This document shows, piece by piece, positions 17,976 to 25,527 of a DNA stretch of 46,612 nt. Under the pieces are notes generated by a model. The model saw only the letters and a list, made by a program, of their open reading frames with translations, did no database searches and had not been told where the DNA came from. Origin of the DNA: Muribaculum sp. Its GTDB lineage: Bacteria; Bacteroidota; Bacteroidia; Bacteroidales; Muribaculaceae. Position 1 is the first letter of the stretch. Each line of letters opens with the position of its first letter. Location of the stretch: the NCBI GenBank assembly GCA_023664085.1, contig JAMPGE010000001.1:280803-327414 (forward strand), read 5' to 3'. A program made the translations under genes and the position numbers.

Positions 17976-19103
17976 ATGAATCGTTTTTATTATGCTTTGT
18001 TTTTGGGCGGCGCGCTTTGTCTTGGCGGCTGCTCGGATGACGCGCCCGATATGGTGCTCAGTGAAGGTGAAGAAGTGGAGAATGCCGGATCGGGCGGTGG
18101 CCTTAAGGGCTTCTATGTGCTCAATGAGGGCAATATGGGCACCAATAAGTGTACGCTCGATTTCTTCGATTATTCCTCCAAGACTTATTACCGCAATATC
18201 TATGCCGAGAATAATCCCGATCAGGTGATGGAGCTCGGCGATTCGGGCAATGATATGGCTGTGTGGAAGGATCGTCTGTATATCGTGGTCAACGGCAGCC
18301 ATAAGGTGGAGGTGCTTGATGCCTATACGGCCAAGCGTATCGGTCAGGTGGACGTGGCTTCTCCCCGTTCGCTGGCTTTCGACGGCGACAATGTGTACGT
18401 CACCAGCTATGTGGGCGGCACGGGCTCCAACGGCAGTGTGGTGCGCTTCGATGCCAAGTCGCTGAAGGTGACGGGCAGCGTTGGCGTGGGCAATCAGCCC
18501 GAGGATATGGTGGTGACCGACGGCAAGCTGTATGTGGTGAATTCCTATCAGTTCGATGGCGTGTGGGACAATACGATCTCCGTGGTGGATCTCGGATCGT
18601 TTACGGTGACGGGCCGCATTAACGGAGCCGTGAATATGCATCATCTGCGTCTTGACACTTACGATAACATGTGGGCTACTTCGCGCGGCAATTATGCCGA
18701 CGTGGCTTCGTCGCTTACGGGACTGCGTAAGGTGAACGGCGAGTATGCCAAGGTGAAGACATACGATGAGAATTGCTCAAACTTGGCTGTGGCTGGAGCT
18801 GATCTGTATTTCTATGGGGTGACGTATGATGCCGCATGGAAGGCCACCTATAGCTATACTCATGCTGTGGCGGATGCCGAGGCCGGACTGAAGATGGAGG
18901 GCAGCTTTATCACAGACGGCACGCAGGGTGATATACAGACGCCTTATGCTTTGGCCGTTCAGCCCAATACGGGTGAGATTCTGATCACCGACGCACGCAA
19001 TTATGTGAGCAGCGGTGAGCTGCGGTGCTATTCGAAGGATGGCAAGCTTCGATGGAAGGTGCGTACGGGAGACATACCCGGACATATTGCATTTCTTAAA
19101 TAA
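17976..19103 (+). CDS. YncE-like beta-propeller surface lipoprotein (DUF5074/BtuG-like)
   Basis: The 375 residues from the ATG at 17976 begin with a signal peptide ending in lipobox LGGC (Cys19). The following SDDAPD resembles the acidic export signal of surface-exposed Bacteroidetes lipoproteins. The rest holds repeated propeller blades (LYIVVNGSHKVEVLDAYTAK, NVYVTSYVGGTGSNGSVVRF, LYVVNSYQFDGVWDNTISVV). Proteins of this class in Bacteroides include BtuG, which captures cobalamin for BtuB, but no btuB or cobalamin riboswitch is visible here, so the ligand is unknown. Monocistronic, with its own promoter and a strong terminator. A longer in-frame start at 17871 overlaps the upstream terminator and is rejected. 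Confidence 0.8.
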   Translation: MNRFYYALFLGGALCLGGCSDDAPDMVLSEGEEVENAGSGGGLKGFYVLNEGNMGTNKCTLDFFDYSSKTYYRNIYAENNPDQVMELGDSGNDMAVWKDRLYIVVNGSHKVEVLDAYTAKRIGQVDVASPRSLAFDGDNVYVTSYVGGTGSNGSVVRFDAKSLKVTGSVGVGNQPEDMVVTDGKLYVVNSYQFDGVWDNTISVVDLGSFTVTGRINGAVNMHHLRLDTYDNMWATSRGNYADVASSLTGLRKVNGEYAKVKTYDENCSNLAVAGADLYFYGVTYDAAWKATYSYTHAVADAEAGLKMEGSFITDGTQGDIQTPYALAVQPNTGEILITDARNYVSSGELRCYSKDGKLRWKVRTGDIPGHIAFLK

Positions 19104-19150
19104 AAACAGGCCCGGTTTTGCCGGGCCTTGGTTTTTTATTTAAGAAATGC
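19089..19150 (+). terminator. Extended terminator hairpin that includes the 3' end of the coding sequence
   Basis: Core stem AGGCCCGG/CCGGGCCT (19108-19128) is followed by TTTTTT. Around it, GCATTTCTTAAATAAAAAC (19089-19107, the last codons and stop) is repeated in inverted form at 19131-19150 with one extra T. This gives a nearly continuous hairpin of about 27 bp. Confidence 0.92.
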
Positions 19151-19153
19151 AAT

Positions 19154-19190
19154 GGTTGATAGTTGATAGTTGATAGTTGATGGTTGATGG
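19154..19190 (+). repeat. Heptad repeat array (RGTTGAT), five units
   Basis: Five consecutive 7-mers, GGTTGAT then three AGTTGAT then GGTTGAT, start just after the terminator of the propeller gene. A palindrome CTTGCGGGATGTAAACCCGC follows (19195-19214), then GCAGGCTGGAAGCCTAC, similar to 25089-25107. Confidence 0.9.
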
Positions 19191-19258
19191 AGGACTTGCG
19201 GGATGTAAACCCGCAAGGGCTGGAGCAGGCTGGAAGCCTACTCTACTTGAATTAGCTG

Positions 19259-19897
19259 TCAACTTTCTTTTTGGGCATGGCGGCAGAGGGGGCGCAGACC
19301 GCAGTTGAGGCAGTCGGGGCGGCGGGCTTTGCAGACGTAGCGGCCGTGGAGGATGAGCCAGTGGTGAGCTTTGGCCACCTTGTCTGCCGGGATGTATCTG
19401 GTCAGTGTTTTTTCGGTCTGGAGCGGTGTCTTTGAGTCGGTGGTGAGTCCTATGCGGTTGCTTACCCGGAATACGTGGGTGTCAACGGCCATGGCTGCTT
19501 TGTTCCAGACTACGGAGAGCATTACGTTGGCCGTTTTGCGACCTACTCCGGGCAGCTTTATGAGCTGGTCGATGTCGGCGGGCACTTCGCCGCCGAATTC
19601 GTTGGTAAGCATTTGAGCGGCCCGGATCAGATGCCGGGTCTTGTTGTTGGGGAAGGTTACGCTTTTTATGAATTGGAACACTTCCTGTTCGGAGGCCTTC
19701 GCAAGCGAGGCGGGGTCGGGATAGGCTTCGAAGAGGGGAGGGGTGACGATGTTTACCCTTCGGTCGGTGCACTGGGCCGAAAGGATCACGGCGAGCAGCA
19801 GATGGAAAGGGGAGTCGTAGTGGAGTTCGGTCTTGGGGTCGGGCATGTTTGCCTCAAACCATTCTATTACCTTTTCGTATCTTTCTCTGATTTTCAT
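19259..19897 (-). CDS. nth: Endonuclease III (DNA glycosylase/AP lyase)
   Basis: Base-excision repair enzyme that removes oxidised pyrimidines and cuts the abasic site. The 212 residues from the ATG at 19897 carry the helix-hairpin-helix LPGVGRKTA (115-123) with catalytic Lys121, and VDTHVFRVSNRIGL with catalytic Asp139. The C-terminal 4Fe-4S cluster is Cys189-X6-Cys196-X2-Cys199-X5-Cys205. A longer in-frame reading to 19999 runs through the heptad repeat and was not used. The Ser-stop end (AGTTGA) is itself reminiscent of the neighbouring repeat. Confidence 0.96.
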   Translation of the reverse strand: MKIRERYEKVIEWFEANMPDPKTELHYDSPFHLLLAVILSAQCTDRRVNIVTPPLFEAYPDPASLAKASEQEVFQFIKSVTFPNNKTRHLIRAAQMLTNEFGGEVPADIDQLIKLPGVGRKTANVMLSVVWNKAAMAVDTHVFRVSNRIGLTTDSKTPLQTEKTLTRYIPADKVAKAHHWLILHGRYVCKARRPDCLNCGLRPLCRHAQKES

Positions 19898-19922
19898 GAC
19901 TGGCACCGCGGGGATGGATGAT

Positions 19923-20021
19923 TGTTGATTGTTGATGGTTGATAGTTGATGGAGGAATGGGATGTTTGGGGAAAGATGGGATGGCTGGGACTCCATCAAC
20001 TGTCAACTATCAGCCATCAGC
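19923..20021. repeat. Inverted pair of heptad repeat arrays
   Basis: Four heptads (TGTTGAT, TGTTGAT, GGTTGAT, AGTTGAT) at 19923-19950 are followed by GGAGG and a G-rich spacer. The reverse complement of the same family follows at 19993-20021 (CCATCAACTGTCAACTATCA). Together they can form a long imperfect hairpin between pheS and nth. Confidence 0.85.
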
Positions 20022-20066
20022 TGATAAAGCATAGGTTTCGGCGGAGCCGAAACCTATGCTTTATCA
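20022..20066 (-). terminator. Terminator-like hairpin starting at the pheS stop codon
   Basis: A perfect 21-bp stem (TGATAAAGCATAGGTTTCGGC and its complement) closes a 3-nt loop. Read on the - strand, its first three bases are the TGA stop codon of pheS. A T tract is lacking; the heptad repeats follow. Confidence 0.8.
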
Positions 20067-21089
20067 ATGAGCCGCGTCGAATTCGTGAAGGAATCGGACG
20101 TCGTTTTCGGAAAATAGACGTAGGTCTTTTACTTTGTATTTGAGGTTGGTGATACGTTCGATGCCCATTCCGAATGCGTAGCCGCTGTATATTTCGGGGT
20201 CAATGCCGCATGCGCGGAGCACGTTGGGGTCCACCATTCCGCAGCCGAGGATTTCGACCCAGCCGGTGCCTTTGCAGAAGGCGCATCCTTTGCCGCCGCA
20301 GATGTCGCAAGAGATGTCCATTTCAGCGGAGGGTTCTGTGAAGGGGAAGTAGGATGGACGGAGTCGGATCTTGGTCTGAGGACCGAACATTTGCTGTGCG
20401 AACTGGAGCAGGACTTGCTTGAGGTCGGCGAATGATACGTTTTTGTCAATGTATAGTCCTTCGATCTGATGGAAGAAGCAGTGGGCACGGGCTGAGATAG
20501 CTTCGTTGCGGTAAACACGGCCGGGGCAAACGATGCGGATGGGGGGCTGAGTCTTCTCCATGACTCTTGTCTGCACGCTTGAGGTGTGTGTGCGCAGGAG
20601 CACGTCGGCCGGGTTGCGGGCGATGAAGAAGGTGTCTTGCATGTCGCGGGCCGGGTGATCGGCGGGGAAGTTGAGTGATGAGAACACGTGCCAGTCATCT
20701 TCGATTTCGGGGCCTTCGGCTATGGTGAATCCCATTGAAGCGAATATGGAGAGCATTTCGTTTTTCACCAGAGAGAGGGGGTGGCGGGTGCCGAAAGGAG
20801 TGGGAGAGGCAGACCGGGTGAGGTCAACGTCGGCGAGGGAGTCGTCGGCTTTGGCGGCGAGACTTTCCTTGAGGGCATTGATCTTCTCGGTGGCTATGTT
20901 TTTGAGGATGTTGAGTTTTTGTCCGAGTTCTTTTTTGAGTTCGGGGGGCACGGACCGGAAGTCGGTCATCAGCGATGGTATAAGACCTTTCTTGCTGAGA
21001 TATTTTATGCGGAGCTGTTCCACTTCCTCTGCCGTGGATGCAGAGAGGGCTTGGATTTCAGCGGAAAGCTGATCGATTTTTTCTTTCAT
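20064..21089 (-). CDS. pheS: Phenylalanine-tRNA ligase alpha subunit
   Basis: Catalytic subunit of the alpha2-beta2 class II synthetase. At 341 residues, an N-terminal coiled-coil arm (about 1-85) is followed by the catalytic core with class II motif 1 near TRHPLSLVKNEM, motif 2 around CPGRVYRNEAISARAHCFFHQ, and motif 3 near the C-terminus (GYAFGMGIERITNLKY). A CDICGGKGCAFCKGTGW segment with four cysteines suggests an inserted zinc-binding loop, seen in many PheS proteins. pheT is not adjacent. A TAATTTTG promoter box lies just upstream. Confidence 0.97.
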   Translation of the reverse strand: MKEKIDQLSAEIQALSASTAEEVEQLRIKYLSKKGLIPSLMTDFRSVPPELKKELGQKLNILKNIATEKINALKESLAAKADDSLADVDLTRSASPTPFGTRHPLSLVKNEMLSIFASMGFTIAEGPEIEDDWHVFSSLNFPADHPARDMQDTFFIARNPADVLLRTHTSSVQTRVMEKTQPPIRIVCPGRVYRNEAISARAHCFFHQIEGLYIDKNVSFADLKQVLLQFAQQMFGPQTKIRLRPSYFPFTEPSAEMDISCDICGGKGCAFCKGTGWVEILGCGMVDPNVLRACGIDPEIYSGYAFGMGIERITNLKYKVKDLRLFSENDVRFLHEFDAAH

Positions 21090-21106
21090 TTTGCGATGCG
21101 TTTTTG

Positions 21107-21114
21107 CAAAATTA
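21107..21114 (-). promoter_or_regulatory. Candidate -7 promoter element of pheS
   Basis: TAATTTTG on the - strand matches TAnnTTTG, 18 nt before the start codon, so the leader would be about 11 nt. No clear -33 TTTG is found at the usual spacing. Confidence 0.5.
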
Positions 21115-21137
21115 CAAAAAATATTCCGAAATGACGT

Positions 21138-21289
21138 ATCAAGTTTCTGAATTAATCAGAAACTTGATGGTTGATAGTTGATGGTTGATAGTTGATGGTT
21201 GATAGTTGATAGTTGATGGTTGATAGTTGATGGAGGGGACGGGATTCCATCAACTATCAACAATCAACTATCAACCATCTTCCATCAAC
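21138..21289. repeat. Largest heptad repeat pair, ten plus six units, with adjoining hairpin
   Basis: Ten perfect heptads alternating TTGATGG and TTGATAG run from 21164 to 21233. After GGGGACGGGAT, six heptads of the reverse-complement type follow (CCATCAACTATCAA... from 21247). The first array grows out of a 13-bp hairpin ATCAAGTTTCTGA/TCAGAAACTTGAT (21138-21168). Confidence 0.92.
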
Positions 21290-21290
21290 T

Positions 21291-21323
21291 ATCCTGTGAT
21301 CAGCTCCTAGCTGATCACAGGAT
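21291..21323 (-). terminator. Hairpin overlapping the 3' end of the beta-barrel gene
   Basis: A perfect 15-bp stem ATCCTGTGATCAGCT/AGCTGATCACAGGAT with a 3-nt loop. On the - strand its first nine bases are the last two codons and the TGA stop of the upstream gene. The heptad array follows directly. Confidence 0.8.
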
Positions 21324-23423
21324 TACGCTTGCGGCGTTTTGCAGGGATTGAATCTGGCTGTGATCGTTGATTTTCTTTCCGTATTCAAATGTGTAGGATA
21401 TGGTCAGGCTGAAGTTGCGGTGAGCGTTGTTGTTTTCGGAGCTCACTTTGTGCCGGTAGTTGGGCGTTGTGATTGATGCGTAGTATCCTACGTAGGAATT
21501 TCTAAAGAAGTTTTTAGCCAACAATTCGAAGGCCCAGTTTTTTACGTTGTAGCCCACGGCCAAACCGTATTGATATATATTCCGGTTTTTTTCAAAACAG
21601 TAGGAGGAGACTTGTTTGGAAGGGGTCTGCCAGTATGCAGAGAAGCTGAAATTCTTCAGGAAATATACGGCATACGTGTCTAATTGAAAGTAAACCGCAC
21701 GTTCGTTGTAGATGCCGGTCGATTTGTAGTAACGCAGTTTCGGGCTCACGGACAATCCGAGTCTGTGGTTGAAGAAATTGGCGTTAAGATTAAGTCCGGC
21801 CAAAAGGTTGTGAAAATCCCCGTCATTGTAATATTTGCCCAATAAAGCGTTTTGCTTGGGCAGCTTCTCGTAAATAAAGATCGGCTTGTCAAAGAGATTG
21901 GAATACGATAGGTAAGCGGTGGCATTAAACCTGTCGTGAACTATCCAGGTGTAGTTGAAACTAAGGCTGAGTTTGCGATAGTTTTTCATTTGGGTGTTTC
22001 CCGTAGTGTAGATATAGGAAGAATTCTTCACGATACCTTCGGTCCATGATGCCAATGGGGGCATTTCCGACACGTATGAGGCATATAGACCGAGTTTATG
22101 TCTTGACGTTGGCGACCAGCTCATGTTGGTGGAGAACCCTGGAAGGAGTTTACGCAGGTCCACACCTTCAGTCACGATAACGGTATAATTAAGGTATGGA
22201 GCGAATTGAAGATAAAACTTTTCGGAATTAAAATTGTAGTCTACAGCCACTTCTACGTTTGTCTGACGGTAGCGTTGTGTGAAATTCGATGAACCTTCGT
22301 ATCGTGTGCGTGCATAATATCCCCTGCCGCCAAGCAGGGCATTGATGGAGTGGCGTTGGTTGAAGGCTTTGCGCAGAGTAAAGTTTAAGCTTCCTTCATA
22401 AGAATCGGCATACGTGTTTTTGAAAACGTTGAGATCGGGAAGGTCCCTGTATAAATTTGTCGTGTAAATGGATTGGTTGGTGTAGCCAAATTTGGGATCG
22501 AGATTAATGGAAATATTCCGGGGCAGGTAGAATAGATAGCTACCGTTCCAGGTAATGCTCCGGCTGTATCTGGGATTTCTGTACTCGTATAATGTCTCGG
22601 TGTCTTCATAAGGTGAATTTATGAAAACATTTTGAGTAATAGGTGTATTCCTTGTGCCATTGAAAGTAAAACCTACGGCATTGGAAATTGAAGTTTTGTC
22701 CGTGCTGTAGAGAGCACGGAATATAACGGGGATTCTGTTATTACGGTATTTTGCCTCAATCGGCACATAATCCATGGTGAGGGTGTAGTCATTTCCGTCG
22801 GTGTCTTCAAGATTGTATAAGTCGTTATACCACGTTCTTGCGTAATCCGAATTTGTCATATCTCCGGCGGCCATGAGGTCATAGGTCATCCTTTTATATT
22901 TAAATTTAGAGTAGATCCCTAAGCTGTTGGAGATCGGAGAATCCTGCATCAGAGTTTCGTTGATACGCGTATATCCGCCGTATTCCGGCTCTCGGACAAT
23001 AAAATTCACGGCGTAAGCGGCATTCTTGAATTTAGGATCTGTGGGATGCTCAAGAAATTCCACGGACGTGGCGTATTTGGTCATCAACATCTTAACCTCG
23101 AATTCGGAGGCTTCCTGACCGTTGATGAAATATTTCACTTCACTGCCGTTGGCAGTGGTAATGGCATTGGAAGCGGGATTATACTGCAGCTCTGGAATCG
23201 GCATGTTGCCAATCAGCTGCATGCCGTTGATAGAAGCTTTCTTTTGTTGGTCGGTGGGATAATAGGTGGACTTATTCTTGGACAAGACCGCATTGTCTCC
23301 CTTCACTGTAAGTTCAGGCAGGCTTGTGGTCTGAACGGAATCTCCTACTTCCGCAGCTTCGGCTCTAAAGGAGGTTGCCCCGATGCATATAGCCGCTGAC
23401 AGATATATATTTGTCCATTTCAT
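21315..23423 (-). CDS. TonB-receptor-like outer membrane beta-barrel protein of the RiPP locus
   Basis: From the ATG at 23423 the protein has 702 residues; a TTG two codons earlier is less likely. A signal peptide (about 24 residues, ending in EAAEVG) precedes a region resembling a TonB-dependent receptor plug (SLPELTVKGDNAVLSKNKS to VEFLEHPTDPKF...AAYAVNFIV). A long C-terminal barrel of aromatic alternating strands follows. There is no N-terminal carboxypeptidase-like domain and no neighbouring SusD, so it is not a typical glycan uptake receptor. It lies 110 bp downstream of the radical SAM gene on the same strand. A role in exporting or sensing the modified peptide is inference from context. 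Confidence 0.75.
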   Translation of the reverse strand: MKWTNIYLSAAICIGATSFRAEAAEVGDSVQTTSLPELTVKGDNAVLSKNKSTYYPTDQQKKASINGMQLIGNMPIPELQYNPASNAITTANGSEVKYFINGQEASEFEVKMLMTKYATSVEFLEHPTDPKFKNAAYAVNFIVREPEYGGYTRINETLMQDSPISNSLGIYSKFKYKRMTYDLMAAGDMTNSDYARTWYNDLYNLEDTDGNDYTLTMDYVPIEAKYRNNRIPVIFRALYSTDKTSISNAVGFTFNGTRNTPITQNVFINSPYEDTETLYEYRNPRYSRSITWNGSYLFYLPRNISINLDPKFGYTNQSIYTTNLYRDLPDLNVFKNTYADSYEGSLNFTLRKAFNQRHSINALLGGRGYYARTRYEGSSNFTQRYRQTNVEVAVDYNFNSEKFYLQFAPYLNYTVIVTEGVDLRKLLPGFSTNMSWSPTSRHKLGLYASYVSEMPPLASWTEGIVKNSSYIYTTGNTQMKNYRKLSLSFNYTWIVHDRFNATAYLSYSNLFDKPIFIYEKLPKQNALLGKYYNDGDFHNLLAGLNLNANFFNHRLGLSVSPKLRYYKSTGIYNERAVYFQLDTYAVYFLKNFSFSAYWQTPSKQVSSYCFEKNRNIYQYGLAVGYNVKNWAFELLAKNFFRNSYVGYYASITTPNYRHKVSSENNNAHRNFSLTISYTFEYGKKINDHSQIQSLQNAASVIL

Positions 23424-23533
23424 AATCAATTCAAATCTAAAGAGTTATAGTTCAAACTGTCGAAAGTCGAAAACTTACGACAAATTCAAGTGGAGAGCGG
23501 GTGGCAGGTTGTTGGCAGGAGGCAATCACTATG

Positions 23534-24838
23534 TTATGCTTGGGATCTGCAGAAATATTCATACAGAATATCTTCGATTACGCGGCCTCCTTTGCGGTTG
23601 TAGATGGAGCATAGATCATGGTTAAGCCCCTCCCGATGATTGTCGATTCTCTTTTTGGGACATCCCCCAGAGCATACGGGAAGCAGACCGCATTCCCGGC
23701 ATTTGGGATCGTTGAAACACAGACCGCGAAGAATGAAATCGTTGAAAAGGTTATGATTCCGATAGTCTGTGGTAAAGATATCTCCGACCACTTTGTTGCC
23801 GTTGCCTACATGTTCCCAACATTTGTATAGTTCTCCCCTGGGGCCTATAATATAAGAATTCAGGGTGGTGGCACTGCATCCTTTTGAGCAAAGTGACGGA
23901 TAGCCGTATCCATTGTAGCCTTCATTCCAGAGTTTTTTCTGAAATTCAGCATGGTCATCCGAAGAAAAAAACTGCTCGCTTTCGCAGCCGCGGTTCGCCA
24001 CAAGTATTCCCGGATATGCGGAGACGTTTTTGCCCTTAAATCTTTGGATTATCTCCGCTGCCACGTTTTGATATTGATCGGCATTATGATTGTCTACGTT
24101 AATTCTGATCGAGATACGGGTCTTGGGAAACTCTTCGGTGAATTTGTCAAGATTGCCGAGGATTAATTCATATGTGCCCTTTCCTCCGGGAAAAAAACGT
24201 TTGGTGTCATGGGTGGGCTTTGCTCCGTCGAGAGTAATCTGAATGCTATCCAGAGGGTATTTCTTAAACAGATCGAATTTCTCTTCCGTGAGCAATGTGC
24301 CGTTGGTCACCATACTATGGCCCGTAATTTTCTTTTCTTTAAGAGAATGGAGTTTGGGAAGAAGATACTCCATCACTTTGAACCCCAACAGAGGCTCACC
24401 GCCAAACCATGTTAATGATAAGCGCCTGGTATCGACATGGTCCTCTATAAATTTGATGAGATTGTCGGCTACATCGGTCTTCATTATTCCCTTCGGCTTG
24501 GTTTCTTCAAAGCAGTATGGACAGCGGAGATTGCAGGAAACGGTGGGAACGATCGTCAGCCCCATATCGGAAGGTGAATACCTTACCACGTTGTGCGCGA
24601 TCTGCATATCTTCCACATAACGACTGTCGTCTTCTTTAGTGGAGAGCACGCCTATATCTATAAGCGGTTGAATATTCTCCATTTCCTCCGTGTCAATCTC
24701 TTCGGATCTTTTGTTGAAATTTATAAGATAATCATAGTCATCGCCATCAAACTTGTAAAAATTACAAGTCTTGGTAACGAAAATCAGATAATCGTCATTC
24801 CGATGGATCGGTATGGAAAAATTAGACAGGCGAAGCAT
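23534..24838 (-). CDS. Radical SAM/SPASM peptide maturase
   Basis: Predicted to modify a ribosomally made peptide using S-adenosylmethionine radical chemistry. At 434 residues, the N-terminal 90 (LIFVTKTCNFYKFDGDDYDY...) look like the small domain found in peptide-binding maturases. The radical SAM core has CNLRCPYC (Cys102, Cys106, Cys109) and WFGGEPL (144-150). The SPASM region has Cys317, 321, 340, 374, 380, 383, 389, 393 and 410, with CRECGLLPVCSGGC as its centre, and should hold one or two auxiliary 4Fe-4S clusters. Two GG-leader peptides lie immediately upstream, which supports the RiPP role. The bond formed (thioether, C-C or epimerisation) cannot be told. Confidence 0.9.
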   Translation of the reverse strand: MLRLSNFSIPIHRNDDYLIFVTKTCNFYKFDGDDYDYLINFNKRSEEIDTEEMENIQPLIDIGVLSTKEDDSRYVEDMQIAHNVVRYSPSDMGLTIVPTVSCNLRCPYCFEETKPKGIMKTDVADNLIKFIEDHVDTRRLSLTWFGGEPLLGFKVMEYLLPKLHSLKEKKITGHSMVTNGTLLTEEKFDLFKKYPLDSIQITLDGAKPTHDTKRFFPGGKGTYELILGNLDKFTEEFPKTRISIRINVDNHNADQYQNVAAEIIQRFKGKNVSAYPGILVANRGCESEQFFSSDDHAEFQKKLWNEGYNGYGYPSLCSKGCSATTLNSYIIGPRGELYKCWEHVGNGNKVVGDIFTTDYRNHNLFNDFILRGLCFNDPKCRECGLLPVCSGGCPKKRIDNHREGLNHDLCSIYNRKGGRVIEDILYEYFCRSQA

Positions 24839-24875
24839 AGTAGAATCGGCTAATAATTTATGGATTTACTTTTGG

Positions 24876-24962
24876 TCAAGTGTTGCCTCCCCGGATTAAT
24901 TCGAGGGAATTGGAAAGGAGAAGATTGTCCTCTCTGATTACTTCGTAGTTGATCTTTTTCAT
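24876..24962 (-). CDS. Leader-only GG-type RiPP peptide, 28 residues
   Basis: It starts MKKINYEVIREDNLLLSNSL and ends LELIRGGNT before TGA at 24876-24878. Ungapped, 21 of the first 27 residues are identical to the leader of the 85-residue precursor at 25131-25388. The stop follows two residues after Gly-Gly, so there is no core peptide, and none is found in other frames of the 37 nt before the maturase start. It may be a relic of a deleted precursor or a real leader-only peptide. Confidence 0.75.
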   Translation of the reverse strand: MKKINYEVIREDNLLLSNSLELIRGGNT

Positions 24963-25088
24963 AGTGTAGATATATTGAGTTTACATGTTTACGATATAAC
25001 AATCTTATGTACGATTTTGTTTTTCTTCTCACTCCGAAAATATGAGATAGAGAAGTGTGGGGTTCCAGCCTGCTACATACTTGGTTTT

Positions 25089-25107
25089 CACAGGCTGGAA
25101 GCCTGTG
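25089..25107. repeat. Short palindrome between the two RiPP peptides
   Basis: CACAGGCT/AGCCTGTG with loop GGA. The same AGGCTGGAAGCCT core occurs downstream of the propeller gene near 19228-19240, so it is a dispersed intergenic palindrome. It could end or process the precursor mRNA before the maturase gene. Confidence 0.6.
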
Positions 25108-25130
25108 TTACATGGCTATCTACTTTGTTT

Positions 25131-25388
25131 CTAAATCTTTTTCCCGGTATATGTGCGGCAGGTGAAGTCTCCGCATTCGAAGTTCATGGCGCAGTTGATG
25201 TTGCATTTGTTTTGGTTGCAGTCTCCGATATGGATTGTGCACTGGTTTATTTTGCACTTGCCTTGATGGGATTTGCATTGATTGGACGTGCAGTGTATCG
25301 TCGCACTGTTTCCTCCACGGATCAATTCCAGTGCCGACCGACTCAGCAGATTGTCTTCCCTGATGATTTGATAATTTATTTTTTTCAT
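25131..25388 (-). CDS. Cysteine-rich RiPP precursor with GG leader
   Basis: 85 residues. The leader MKKINYQIIREDNLLSRSAL ends in LELIRGG (Gly25-Gly26), of the GG-Bacteroidales natural-product type. The 59-residue core carries nine cysteines at 33, 38, 45, 50, 57, 62, 66, 72 and 77, with alternating spacings of 5 and 7 through the first six, and repeats such as NQCK, NQCT and NKCN. The ATG at 25388 was chosen because the leader homology starts exactly there; the longer frame to 25544 runs through a terminator. The radical SAM enzyme downstream is the likely modifier. The product could be a sactipeptide or ranthipeptide; the bond type is unknown. Confidence 0.88.
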   Translation of the reverse strand: MKKINYQIIREDNLLSRSALELIRGGNSATIHCTSNQCKSHQGKCKINQCTIHIGDCNQNKCNINCAMNFECGDFTCRTYTGKKI

Positions 25389-25461
25389 GGCCTTTTTATT
25401 TTTCAACGGAAAGGGTTCGCTTAAAGTTCGAGGGTGATTGCCGAGAGAGTCATGATTGTGA

Positions 25462-25496
25462 TATAAAAAGGGTCCGCGCACCGTGGGCCGCGGACC
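25462..25496 (-). terminator. Intrinsic terminator of the efflux operon
   Basis: Stem GGTCCGCG/CGCGGACC (25471-25496, 10-nt loop) is followed on the - strand by CTTTTTATAT. It lies 31 nt after the stop of the PG0541-like gene, and isolates the efflux operon from the RiPP genes. Confidence 0.88.
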
Positions 25497-25527
25497 TTCC
25501 TGAGATTTGTGGTTATAAAGGGTATTG

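Noticed and set aside
23432..23439. TAGATTTG as promoter of the beta-barrel gene
   Set aside because: It matches TAnnTTTG but lies only 8 nt before the ATG, so transcription would start at or within the start codon.
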